Positions 18,338-26,289 are shown, counted from the stretch's first letter. The stretch: 64,000 nucleotides of DNA from Albibacillus kandeliae (GCF_003116585.1 NZ_QEHM01000006.1:62001-126000), one strand, 5' to 3'. The notes: a model not told the origin generated them from the letters alone. Program-made: numbers and translations.

Positions 18338-20041
18338 ATGAAAACCAAAGCCCTATTGCTTGGTGCGATCGCCGGTATGGCGATGGCCCCGGCCGCGTTC
18401 GCGGAACGCGGCTCGGATGGCACCGTAAGCATCTTGTACTGGCAGGCGCCGTCGATCCTGAACCCCTTCCTCTCGGGCGGGACCAAGGACGTCGAGAGCT
18501 CCAGCATCATCATCGAACCGCTTGCACGCTATGACGAAGCCGGCACTCTGACCCCCTGGCTGGTCGACGAGATCCCGACTGTCGAAAACGGCGGCGTGAG
18601 CGAGGACCTGAAGTCGATCACCTGGAAGATCACCCCGGGTATCCTGTGGTCGGACGGCACGCCGTTCACCGCAAACGACGTCAAGTTCACCGCCGATTAC
18701 TGCATGCATCCCGAAGGCGGCTGCGCGCAGGTAACCAAGTTCGAAGGCGTGACCTCGATCGAGGTCGTGGATGACCTGACCGTCAAGGTCACCTTCGCCG
18801 AACCGACCCCCTTCCCCTACGGCCCCTTCGTGGGCGGTGAGAGCCCGATCATCCAGGCCGCGCAGTTCAAGGACTGCATGGGCGCCAAGGCTCCCGAGTG
18901 CACCCAGCAGAACTTCAACCCGATCGGCACCGGTCCCTTCGTGGTCGACGAGTTCAAGCCGAACGACGTGATCACCCTCTCGGCCAACCCGAACTTCCGT
19001 CACCCGGACAAGCCGGCCTTCGCCAAGGTCCTGTTCAAAGGGGGCGGCGACGCAACCGCGGCCGGCCGTGCGGTCATGGAAACCGGCGAATTCGACTACG
19101 CCTGGAACCTCCAGCTCGCACCCGACGTGATCGCGAACATGGAAAAAGGCGGCAAGGGTGTTCCGGTTGCAGGCTTCGGCCCGCTGATGGAGCGCATGGA
19201 ACTGAACCACACCAACCCCGATCCGGCCCTCGGGCCCGACGAGCGTTCGGTGGTCCGTCCGCACCCGTTCCTCGATGACCCGGCAGTCTACAAGGCCATG
19301 TCGCTGGCAATCGACCGCCCGCTGCTGGTCGAAGTCGGCTACGGCCAGGCCGGCAAGGTGACCTGTAACTACGTCCCCGCTCCGGAAGCCTTCAACTCGA
19401 CCTCGATGAAGTGCGACGTGCAGGACATCGAAGGCGCCAAGGCCATGCTCGAGGAAGCAGGCTACAAGGACACCAACGGCGACGGCATCCGCGAAACCCC
19501 GGCTGGCGTTCCGATGAAGATCCTCTACCAGACCTCGACCAACGCCGTGCGTCAGGACTTCCAGGCCCTGATCAAGCAGTGGTGGAGCGAGATCGGCATC
19601 GACGCCGAGCTGCGCAACGTCAACGCGTCGGTCTTCTTCGGTGGTGACCCGGGCTCGCCGGACACCTTCCAGAAGTTCTATGCCGACGTCGAGATGTACG
19701 CCAACACCTTCAACGGCACCGACCCGCAGGCCTACCTGGGCAACCTTCTCTGCGACAAGGCCCCGAGCCCGGCGTCCCAGTGGCAGGGCGAGAACATCTC
19801 GCGCTTCTGCAACGAGGAGTATGACGCCCTCTACAAGGAACTGACCAAGACGGCAGGCGCCGAAGCCCGCTCGGAAATCGGCAAGCGTCTGAACGACCTC
19901 GCCATCGAGAACGGTGCGATGATCCCGCTGGTTCACCGCGGCCGCCTCTCCGCCCACGCCAATTCGCTGGGCGGCGTCATCCTGAACGTTTGGGACAGCG
20001 AACTCTGGAACGTTGCGGACTGGTACCGCATCAAGGAGTAA
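18338..20041 (+). CDS. peptide ABC transporter periplasmic substrate-binding protein (family 5, DppA-like)
   Basis: A 567-residue precursor with a clear signal peptide (MKTKALLLGAIAGMAMAPAA, cut near AFA/ER). The mature part has the SBP_bac_5 layout, with ILWSDGTPFTANDVKFTADY and the later EEAGYKDTNGDGIRE segment. The ATG at 18338 is favoured by GGAG 8 nt upstream and gives a clean signal peptide; an ATG 12 bp earlier is possible. Several cysteines (for example CMHPEGGC, CMGAKAPEC) suggest disulfides in the periplasm. A strong hairpin without T-tract follows, which usually keeps binding-protein mRNA in excess over permease mRNA. Confidence 0.94.
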   Translation: MKTKALLLGAIAGMAMAPAAFAERGSDGTVSILYWQAPSILNPFLSGGTKDVESSSIIIEPLARYDEAGTLTPWLVDEIPTVENGGVSEDLKSITWKITPGILWSDGTPFTANDVKFTADYCMHPEGGCAQVTKFEGVTSIEVVDDLTVKVTFAEPTPFPYGPFVGGESPIIQAAQFKDCMGAKAPECTQQNFNPIGTGPFVVDEFKPNDVITLSANPNFRHPDKPAFAKVLFKGGGDATAAGRAVMETGEFDYAWNLQLAPDVIANMEKGGKGVPVAGFGPLMERMELNHTNPDPALGPDERSVVRPHPFLDDPAVYKAMSLAIDRPLLVEVGYGQAGKVTCNYVPAPEAFNSTSMKCDVQDIEGAKAMLEEAGYKDTNGDGIRETPAGVPMKILYQTSTNAVRQDFQALIKQWWSEIGIDAELRNVNASVFFGGDPGSPDTFQKFYADVEMYANTFNGTDPQAYLGNLLCDKAPSPASQWQGENISRFCNEEYDALYKELTKTAGAEARSEIGKRLNDLAIENGAMIPLVHRGRLSAHANSLGGVILNVWDSELWNVADWYRIKE

Positions 20042-20061
20042 GCCGTTACCGGCCGAAACCC

Positions 20062-20086
20062 GCCCCGGCTCTGACTGAGCCGGGGC
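20062..20086 (+). other. intercistronic stem-loop between binding-protein and permease genes
   Basis: GCCCCGGCTC-tgact-GAGCCGGGGC is a perfect 10-bp stem starting 20 bp after the binding-protein stop, with no T-run after it. In comparable operons such structures stabilise upstream mRNA or partly terminate transcription, giving more binding protein than permease. The next gene starts 83 bp later. Confidence 0.65.
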
Positions 20087-20168
20087 ACCCCCGGCGCCCC
20101 GATCCGCAGGTCCGCACCGCGATCCGTGGGCTCTCTGGCCTTTCCCAAACCCTTCAAGGACGGCGTAT

Positions 20169-21176
20169 ATGTTTACGTTCACCATACGACGTTTGGTTCT
20201 AGCGGTACCGACCCTGCTGTTCATCAGCCTGGTCATTTTTCTCCTTCTCGAACTCGCGCCCGGCGACCCGATGGCGCAGGTTCCCCTGACTGTCCCTCCC
20301 GAAGTCAAACAGAAGATGCGCGAGGCCCTCGGTCTCGGCGAGCCGCTCCCCATTCGCTACTGGAAGTGGATCGTCCAGTTCTTCTGGATCGAACCGCAGG
20401 TTCTGATCGACCACTACTTCGGCACCTCCTTCAGTGCCGGCGACCTGCGCGTGATCTCGTGGCAGACGCGCTCGCCGGTCATGGACATCGTGATCCAGCG
20501 GATCCCCCAGACCCTCTGGGTCGTGGGCACCGCCTACGTGGTCGCGACGCTCATCGCCATTCCCATCGGCATCTACTCGGCCTACCGGCAGTACTCGTGG
20601 TTCGACCAGGCGGGGACCTTCATCTCGATGATCGGTTTCTCCGTCCCCCCCTTCTTCTCCGGGGTTCTGGTCATCGTGATCTTCTCGGTCCAGCTGGGCT
20701 GGTTCCCGTCGATCTACGACACCACCCTCGTCGTCGACAGTTGGAGCAGCTTCGTCCAGCAGCTCAAGCAGATGATCATGCCGGTCATGGTGCTGGCACT
20801 GCAGATCACGGCGCAGACCAGCCGCTTCATGCGGGCCTCGATGCTCGACAACCTGAACCAGGACTACGTCCGGACCGCACGGGCCAAGGGCCTTGGCGAA
20901 TACACCGTGGTCATGGTGCACGTTCTGCGCAACTCGATGATCCCCGTGGTCACCGTGATCGCGCTCGGCGTGCCCTCGATCTTCGGCGGTGCGATCATCA
21001 CCGAGCAGGTGTTCAAGGTGAACGGCATCGGGCAGTTGCTGATCGGGGCGCTGCAGGCCAACGACCTGCCGATGGTGCAGACGCTGACCTTTATCTTCGC
21101 CGCGCTCATCGTGATATTCAACCTGATCGCCGACGTGCTCTACGGCATCCTGGACCCGAGGATCCGCTATGACTGA
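20169..21176 (+). CDS. peptide ABC transporter permease (DppB-like)
   Basis: A 335-residue inner-membrane permease with about six membrane helices. It starts MFTFTIRRLVLAVPTLLFIS, the usual DppB N-terminus, and has the ABC-contact loop around RTARAKGLGEYTVVMVHVLRNSM before the last helices. An extended periplasmic loop between the first two helices includes FFWIEPQVLIDHYFGTS. It overlaps the second permease by 8 bp, so the two are translationally coupled. It is the partner of the fused ATPase on the opposite strand. Confidence 0.94.
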   Translation: MFTFTIRRLVLAVPTLLFISLVIFLLLELAPGDPMAQVPLTVPPEVKQKMREALGLGEPLPIRYWKWIVQFFWIEPQVLIDHYFGTSFSAGDLRVISWQTRSPVMDIVIQRIPQTLWVVGTAYVVATLIAIPIGIYSAYRQYSWFDQAGTFISMIGFSVPPFFSGVLVIVIFSVQLGWFPSIYDTTLVVDSWSSFVQQLKQMIMPVMVLALQITAQTSRFMRASMLDNLNQDYVRTARAKGLGEYTVVMVHVLRNSMIPVVTVIALGVPSIFGGAIITEQVFKVNGIGQLLIGALQANDLPMVQTLTFIFAALIVIFNLIADVLYGILDPRIRYD

Positions 21177-22143
21177 CCGCGAACCTCTCATCCCCGACGA
21201 GGGCCTTGCGCCCGCCTCCGGCGCCCTGCCCGGCGCCGCGGGCCCGCTCAAGGAGTTCACTGCCCCGCCGCGCAGCCAGTGGCTGAACGTCTGGGACCAG
21301 TTCAAGCACCACAAGGGCGCCATGGCCGGGGGGATCATCTTCCTTGCCATCGTCGTGCTGGTGTTCCTCGGGCCGCTGGTCTGGACCATCGACCCGACCC
21401 ACATCGACATCCGCGCCCGCAACCAGGGCCTCAGCCTGGCGCATCCCTTCGGGACCGACCAGCTGGGGCGCGACACGCTGGCCCGGATGATGGCCGGAGG
21501 GCGCACCTCGGTAGCGGTCGGCATCGCGGCCATGCTGCTGGCGCTGTTCCTCGGATCGCTGGTGGGCGTCGCGGCGGGGTACTTCCGCCGTCTCGACGAC
21601 CTGCTGATGCGTCTGACGGACCTGTTCCTCGCCCTGCCCCTGCTGCCGCTGCTGCTGGTGATGATGCTGCTGTTCCGCGAACCGCTGAGCGCGACCTTCG
21701 GACCCGAGCAGGGCATCTTCATCCTGATCGTCTGCGCCATCGGCATCACCTCGTGGATGCCCACGGCGCGGATCGTGCGGGGCGACGTGCTGGCACTGAA
21801 GGAGCGCGAGTTCATCCTCGCCGCCCGTTCGATCGGGACGACGAACTGGATGATGATCGCCCGGCACATCCTGCCCAACGTGCTGTCGCCGATCATGGTC
21901 TCGGCCACGCTGGGCATCGCCAACGCGATCATCACCGAAAGCGCGCTGTCCTTCCTCGGCCTCGGCTTCCCACCAGACTTCCCGACATGGGGCCGCCTGC
22001 TGTTCGACGCGACGGACTACCTCCAGCAATACCCCGAGCGGGTGTTCTGGCCCGGCATGGCGATCTCGCTGACGGTGCTGAGCGTGAACTACCTCGGCGA
22101 CGGCCTGCGCGACGCGCTCGACCCCCGCATCCGCGGACGCTGA
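21169..22143 (+). CDS. peptide ABC transporter permease (DppC/OppC-like)
   Basis: A 324-residue permease. A cytoplasmic N-terminal arm of about 45 residues is followed by the OppC_N helix (HHKGAMAGGIIFLAIVVLVF) and the transport domain, with GTDQLGRDTLARMMAGGRTS and the coupling loop near LAARSIGTTNWMMIARHILPN. It ends DALDPRIRGR, the standard DppC terminus. It completes the plus-strand arm of the divergon; a hairpin at 22254-22284 may end the transcript. Confidence 0.94.
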   Translation: MTDREPLIPDEGLAPASGALPGAAGPLKEFTAPPRSQWLNVWDQFKHHKGAMAGGIIFLAIVVLVFLGPLVWTIDPTHIDIRARNQGLSLAHPFGTDQLGRDTLARMMAGGRTSVAVGIAAMLLALFLGSLVGVAAGYFRRLDDLLMRLTDLFLALPLLPLLLVMMLLFREPLSATFGPEQGIFILIVCAIGITSWMPTARIVRGDVLALKEREFILAARSIGTTNWMMIARHILPNVLSPIMVSATLGIANAIITESALSFLGLGFPPDFPTWGRLLFDATDYLQQYPERVFWPGMAISLTVLSVNYLGDGLRDALDPRIRGR

Positions 22144-22166
22144 TCCGGCACAGGGACAAGAGACAG

Positions 22167-22203
22167 GGGCCGCCTTCCAGTGACGCATTCCGCGCCGTGG
22201 GGC
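22167..22203 (+). repeat. left arm of an imperfect inverted repeat flanking 22.2-23.4 kb
   Basis: GGGCCGCC (22167-22174) and, after 6 nt, a 23-bp core beginning TGACGCATTCCGCGC (22181-22203). The reverse complement of both parts lies at 23371-23410 with one mismatch in the 23-bp core and a slightly longer internal gap. Confidence 0.7.
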
Positions 22204-22253
22204 ATGAAGAACGGTCAGGCGAGATTTTCGGTTGAGCCTGACTGAAATGACAC

Positions 22254-22284
22254 AAGGCCGGGGAGCTCTACGCTCTCCGGCCTT
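22254..22284 (+). terminator. probable terminator of the binding-protein/permease operon
   Basis: AAGGCCGGGGAGC-tctac-GCTCTCCGGCCTT pairs over 13 bp with a single G-U wobble, 110 bp after the last permease stop. The following bases are only weakly T-rich. Confidence 0.6.
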
Positions 22285-22496
22285 CGGCGTTCTTGAAAAA
22301 GGTTTGGTCCAACTCTCGCCGCGATTTCTGGACATCGACTGTCGGCTTCAAGTCCAAGTCAACCGTCAAACACGCCGATCTGGCACTCCGCCGCCACCGC
22401 GAGCGAAGGGTCCGGCCCAATGGCGACCTTTGCCTGGCCGGTCATCGCTGCAGCGCCGCTTCCCCATCGCGGTCATTGAGCGCAACCCCTGATGCC

Positions 22497-22946
22497 CTAC
22501 TCTGCCGTCCCGAGAGCATCCTGCCAGAGAGCGACGGCGCGTGGGTCATTGAGACGATCCATCCGCTCGCGAAGCTGCTCGCCCCATGGGCCATCCGCGC
22601 CGCGGGCATTCTCGATGGCGCGCGCGAAGGCGATCCTCGCCTCCTCCTCCCGTTCCAACTGAGCCAACGCAATGCCGCGTTCGAGATGGAGAAAGGCGCC
22701 CTTCGCCTTCTGGACCGGGGACAACTCGAACCCTCGGCTGGCTACGAGCGAGATCGTGCAGAACCGGAGCTTTTTCGCCCCTTCGTACCGATCCTTCCCA
22801 CATGCTGCGCCCGTCAAGGCCGCCGTCAATCCGGAGATCCAGAAAATCAGGAACGCCCAGGCGAAAATGGCCATGGCCCATGTCCTGAACCGCGACGCCT
22901 CGACGCGCTTCGCCTCACCACCGATGCCTTGATTTAACAGACCCAT
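22497..22946 (-). CDS. orphan single-pass membrane protein with TPR-like helical tail
   Basis: A 149-residue reading with protein-like composition from the ATG at 22946. A basic N-terminus precedes one membrane helix (WAMAIFAWAFLIFWISGLTA, residues ~23-45). After it, a soluble part has a TPR-like helix pair: LHLERGIALAQLEREEEARI followed by AFARAIENARG. A Cys-rich linker (AACGKDRYEGAKKLRFC) follows the membrane segment. The reading continues upstream to 23201 but that part has no domain-like character, so the shorter start is used; its ribosome-binding site is weak. No family was recognised. It sits between the two arms of an inverted repeat. Function unknown. Confidence 0.55.
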   Translation of the reverse strand: MGLLNQGIGGEAKRVEASRFRTWAMAIFAWAFLIFWISGLTAALTGAACGKDRYEGAKKLRFCTISLVASRGFELSPVQKAKGAFLHLERGIALAQLEREEEARIAFARAIENARGADGPWGEQLRERMDRLNDPRAVALWQDALGTAE

Positions 22947-23260
22947 GCCGCAGCGTAACAGCCCGCGACCGCAATTCCCAGATGAGGCACTTGGTCGGCG
23001 GGAATTGGTCTCGCGACGTGATCTCCGCGCACCCAAACTGTCGGCGACCACAGGAACCAAGCGCAACCTGCGCGCTGCATTCGAAACGCCACGCACCACC
23101 TCCTCACGCGGCCCAGACGACGCATTGTTCGCAACGTGATCCTGCAGCAAGGGCGCAGGCAAAACTTGCGGGACAAGGATGGTGTCCGTTTCCTCAAACA
23201 CAGAATGAGAAATCTGTCCGTCGTGGGGATTTTCAACTGTGTAGAGCGGCCAGTCAGTTT

Positions 23261-23280
23261 TGCGTAGAAATTTCTACGCA
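23261..23280. promoter_or_regulatory. 20-bp perfect palindrome (operator or small terminator hairpin)
   Basis: TGCGTAGAAATTTCTACGCA equals its own reverse complement. It is followed by TTTTT at 23281-23285, so on the plus strand it could fold as an 8-bp stem with a 4-nt loop and act as an intrinsic terminator. Equally it has the form of a dimeric regulator's binding site. No gene immediately upstream needs a plus-strand terminator. Confidence 0.55.
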
Positions 23281-23370
23281 TTTTTGCGGCGTGATCGGTC
23301 ACGTTGTCCGAATGAAGCACAAGAAAAATGACCTTGCCGACGGATTTCCGACAAGGTCTGATTTTATTGC

Positions 23371-23410
23371 GCCCCACAGCGCGGAATGCGTCAGCCTTCC
23401 GGGGCGGCCC
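23371..23410 (-). repeat. right arm of an imperfect inverted repeat flanking 22.2-23.4 kb
   Basis: The 23-bp core (23371-23393) and GGCGGCCC (23403-23410) are the reverse complement of the parts seen at 22167-22203. Core identity is 22 of 23. Confidence 0.7.
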
Positions 23411-23539
23411 TTTTTCATTTGTGAGTGTGAGCAGGGGGTGGCTCCGGGACGAGGTCAGGCCGATGAACGATCCCATCCTTGGGCAGGTGACAGGTCAGGT
23501 GCTAGGTTGGGTCGGCAGCTGCGATGATCGAGGGGCGGC

Positions 23540-24067
23540 ATGGAACGGAAAACTCGAGGGGGCTTCCGGTTCAGGTACGAGGTGCGTGACTCTCCGGGCA
23601 AGGGTCTGGGGGTCTTCGCGCTCGACACCATTCCCGCGGGGCAGATCGTCTGGCAGTTCCTCCCCGGCCTGTTCGTGGTCCACGACGAACCGACCTTCCG
23701 CGCCCTGCTCGCCCCGATGACCCGCGACGAGGCGGTTTACCTGTTCACGCATTCCTTTGGGTTCAGGGACCTGCTGGACTGCGTGATCCGCGTGCTCGAC
23801 GATGGGGCATTGATCAACCACGCGGTCGACGGGAACCTCGCGACCGGCTTCGACATCCCCCTGCACACGAGGCTCGACACTGCGTCACCGGCCTACCTCG
23901 GGCAAGTCGGGCGCGCCTTGTGTGAAGACAGGTTTGCCCTCTGGTCGTCGCGCACCATCGAGGCTGGCGAGGAGTTCACCAACAACTACTCGGACGACCT
24001 GTGCGAGCCGGCATTTTTCAACCAGTTGTACGAAGACTACGGGATCGTGGAGGACTACCTGGACTGA
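23540..24067 (+). CDS. SET-domain-containing protein (putative protein lysine methyltransferase)
   Basis: A 175-residue compact SET domain. GKGLGVFALDTIPAG (residues 20-34) is the N-terminal SET strand and SAM-binding region. INHAVDGN (92-99) is the N-H knot motif, and GEEFTNNYS (143-151) carries the conserved catalytic-site tyrosine. The post-SET cysteine cluster is absent, as in many bacterial members. GAGGGGCGGC precedes the ATG. It stands alone between the accessory patch and a convergent outer-membrane protein gene. Bacterial SET proteins of this size modify unknown targets; no substrate can be inferred. Confidence 0.82.
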   Translation: MERKTRGGFRFRYEVRDSPGKGLGVFALDTIPAGQIVWQFLPGLFVVHDEPTFRALLAPMTRDEAVYLFTHSFGFRDLLDCVIRVLDDGALINHAVDGNLATGFDIPLHTRLDTASPAYLGQVGRALCEDRFALWSSRTIEAGEEFTNNYSDDLCEPAFFNQLYEDYGIVEDYLD

Positions 24068-24123
24068 ACCCGCTATCGGACCGCAGGCACCCGCCCGCAC
24101 CACGCCCCGGAAACTCCATGAAA

Positions 24124-24149
24124 GCTCGTGGCGGACTGACGCCACGAGC
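24124..24149. terminator. bidirectional terminator between SET gene and outer-membrane barrel gene
   Basis: GCTCGTGGCG-gactga-CGCCACGAGC is a perfect 10-bp stem with a 6-nt loop in the 106-bp convergent gap. Confidence 0.7.
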
Positions 24150-24173
24150 CGAAGTTGACCGGGAGATCGGGCC

Positions 24174-24698
24174 TCAGAACTTCCAGGATGCCCTGAGGCT
24201 GACGCTCCATGCGTCGGCGTCTATGCCGGACCCACCGATGTTGTTGAACTCATGCTCCAGCAGTTCCACGCCGACAATCGTCTGCGGTGTGACGGCAAAG
24301 GCCGCGCCCAGACCGTAGAAGCCGCCCCAGTCATCACCCAGACCGTTGACATCGACTTCCGCGGTGCCTGCCGCGAGATACACCAATGCCTGGCCGAAAT
24401 CGTAACCGGCGGTCGCCTTCACGCGCATGACCCGATCGACCGAGATCGCTCCGGGGACGAGCTCAACATCGGTCCAGTCGTATTCAAGTTCGCCGCCGAA
24501 AACCCATTGGCCCGTATCGAACCTGTACCCGGCGTGAATGCCGTAGGAGGTGTCGTCTTCCTCGATCCCGGCGACGCTGGTATCCACCTCGAGATTGCCT
24601 ATGCCAGCACCGGCATAGAATCCCGACCAGTCGTTCGCGAGCACCGAAGTTGGCAGGAGCGCCAGAAGCGCGGCGCCGATCGCAAGATGCTTTTCCAC
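24174..24698 (-). CDS. small outer-membrane beta-barrel protein (OmpA-like/OMP_b-brl type)
   Basis: A 174-residue precursor starting at a GTG (24698) with TGGAGA upstream. Signal peptide MEKHLAIGAALLALLPTSVL is cut near LA/ND. The mature part alternates polar and hydrophobic residues in about eight strands (WSGFYAGAGIG, YGIHAGYRF, FGGELEYDW, RVKATAGYDF, LVYLAAGTAEV, FYGLGAAFAV, IVGVELLEHEF, WSVSLRASWKF) and ends in phenylalanine, the usual signal for barrel assembly. It belongs with small opacity-type barrels of Rhodobacteraceae. Function unknown. Confidence 0.85.
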   Translation of the reverse strand: MEKHLAIGAALLALLPTSVLANDWSGFYAGAGIGNLEVDTSVAGIEEDDTSYGIHAGYRFDTGQWVFGGELEYDWTDVELVPGAISVDRVMRVKATAGYDFGQALVYLAAGTAEVDVNGLGDDWGGFYGLGAAFAVTPQTIVGVELLEHEFNNIGGSGIDADAWSVSLRASWKF

Positions 24699-25008
24699 TG
24701 CTGGTCTCCAAATTCACGTTGTTTCAGGCAAACCCGTAAAGTTCGAGGTTTTGCGCGGAGCGTTACGCGCAGGGTCCGACGCCGGATCAAATTTTCACAC
24801 AGCCATCTCCAGACCATCAGTCGAGCGCGGACTGAAGATAGCGGGCCAAACAGCACCGCCTTGCCGGACTGCGGAGGGCGCCGGCTTTGGCCCGGCTGAG
24901 GCCTGCCTTTTCAGGCAGTCACGACGTTCGCACGCGCCAAGTGATGCCTTGGCCCGCGTCCAGCCTCGCCACCTCGCAGCAAAGTGGTGTCGACCCCGCC
25001 CCGCCCTC
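24699..25008. other. intergenic stretch, nothing firm seen
   Basis: 310 bp between the barrel gene start and the DUF3422 gene end. Only a weak 6-bp hairpin (CTGCCT-tttc-AGGCAG, 24903-24918) is visible, which might end the DUF3422 transcript. No ORF with protein-like features. Confidence 0.5.
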
Positions 25009-26289
25009 TCAGCCGATCCGCTTGCGGATGCGCCGCATCGCCAGCCAGACCAGCCCCACCACCACCGGCGTCACCATCGCGGTCAGCATGCCCTTGCTGG
25101 TGCCCGAAGCGTCGGCCAGGGGGTAAAGTAGGTAGGACACCAGCGAGACCGCGTAATAGCTGATCGCCACCACCGAGAGCCCCTCCACCGTGTGCTGCAG
25201 CCGGAGTTGCAGCGCCGCGCGCCGGTCCATGCTGGCCAGCAGCGCCTGGTTCTGGGCGCTGCGCTCCACGTCCACCCGCGTGCGCAGCAGGTCGCCCGTG
25301 CGCATGGCCCGGTCCGCCAGTGCCTCCAGCCGCCGCTCGGTCGACTTGACGGTCCGCATCGCCGGTTCATAGCGCCGCATCATGAACTCGCGGAAGGTCT
25401 GCCGCCCCTGAAACCGCGTCTCGCGCAGCGCGTCGATCCGCTGGTTGACGATGGCCTCGTAGGCCCCTGTCGCGCCCAGCCGGAAGGACGAGCGCGCCGC
25501 CGTGGTCTCCAGCTCGGCCGAGACCGAGAGCAGTCGGTGCAGCGTGCCCTCGGCCTCGCTGTCGGGCCCGCCCATTTCCTGCATCAGCTCGGTCAGGCGG
25601 TTCTCCATCCGTCCGATGCCGTCGGAGATGTCGCGCACGCGCATCAGCCCCAGCATCGACATGGCCTTGTAGGTCTCGATCTCGCAAAGGCGCTGAACCA
25701 CCCGGCCGATCCGCCGCTGCCCGGTCGTGGGCGCGACGAAGACGGCAAAGCGCATGTGCCCCGCCGGGTCGATGCGGAAATCCCCGGCGATCACGGCGGC
25801 GTCGTCCAGAACCCGCGACACCGCGAGGCTTTCGGGCACGAACCAGGCCGCGATGTCCTCGGCCACCTTCGCGTCATCCTCCCACGGACAGACACGGAGG
25901 ATCGCCGAGGTGATCCGCTGCCCCGGTGCGCGGTCCAGCCAGTCGCCGGGAAAGACCGCAAAATCCTTGGCGTCGAAGGCACCGCCGCCGGGCCCGTCGA
26001 GGAAGGCGCTGTAGGTCACGAACTCGGTGTGCTGTTCCCACTTCAGTTCGTGCCGTCCGATCCGGCCGGAGTAATGGGTCGCGCCCGGCGGCGGATGCGC
26101 CACGCCGTGTCGGTCCAGCAATTCGATCAGGTGCGCGCGGTCCGCGCCAAGGTCCCGCGCCGCCGCATCGACCGGCTGCTTGATGGCGATGAAGACCGCC
26201 GTCGAGGGGGCCGACAGCGACGGAAACGGCCGCGCGTGCAGCTCGTTGGCCAATTCATAGCGCAGAGGATGGTCAGCGATCGGTGTCAT
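25009..26289 (-). CDS. DUF3422 family membrane-anchored protein
   Basis: A 426-residue protein with the DUF3422 hallmark start DHPLRYELANELHARPFPSL. The middle is helical and charged (residues ~200-340, with ETRFQGRQTFREFMMRRYEPAMRTV). The C-terminus has two membrane helices (LSVVAISYYAVSLVSYLLY and MLTAMVTPVVVGLVWLAM) ending in a basic tail. The topology suggests a large cytoplasmic domain tethered at its C-terminus. Family function is unknown. It forms its own transcription unit. Confidence 0.85.
   Translation of the reverse strand: MTPIADHPLRYELANELHARPFPSLSAPSTAVFIAIKQPVDAAARDLGADRAHLIELLDRHGVAHPPPGATHYSGRIGRHELKWEQHTEFVTYSAFLDGPGGGAFDAKDFAVFPGDWLDRAPGQRITSAILRVCPWEDDAKVAEDIAAWFVPESLAVSRVLDDAAVIAGDFRIDPAGHMRFAVFVAPTTGQRRIGRVVQRLCEIETYKAMSMLGLMRVRDISDGIGRMENRLTELMQEMGGPDSEAEGTLHRLLSVSAELETTAARSSFRLGATGAYEAIVNQRIDALRETRFQGRQTFREFMMRRYEPAMRTVKSTERRLEALADRAMRTGDLLRTRVDVERSAQNQALLASMDRRAALQLRLQHTVEGLSVVAISYYAVSLVSYLLYPLADASGTSKGMLTAMVTPVVVGLVWLAMRRIRKRIG

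Larger units (their letters stand above)
22144..22496. other. intergenic region with inverted-repeat copy and terminator, no supported gene
   Basis: 353 bp between the permease and the orphan membrane protein gene. It holds the left copy of an inverted repeat (22167-22203) and a hairpin (22254-22284). Short readings across it on the plus strand show no recognisable domain and run antisense to the next gene, so none is called. Confidence 0.6.
22947..23539. other. intergenic accessory stretch with palindrome and inverted-repeat arm
   Basis: 593 bp with no supported gene. It is AT-richer than the flanks and contains the 20-bp perfect palindrome at 23261-23280 and the right inverted-repeat arm at 23371-23410. 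Minus-strand readings through it (to 23476) are rich in Arg and Cys and lack domain features. Confidence 0.55.

Noticed and set aside
22293-22937. 214-codon plus-strand frame in the accessory island
   Set aside because: It is antisense to the membrane-helix-bearing frame at 22497-22946, has no domain, and is rich in Arg and Pro.
22947-23476. minus-strand frames upstream of the orphan membrane protein
   Set aside because: Arg/Cys/Trp-rich translations cross the inverted-repeat arm and the palindrome; no plausible domain or ribosome-binding site.
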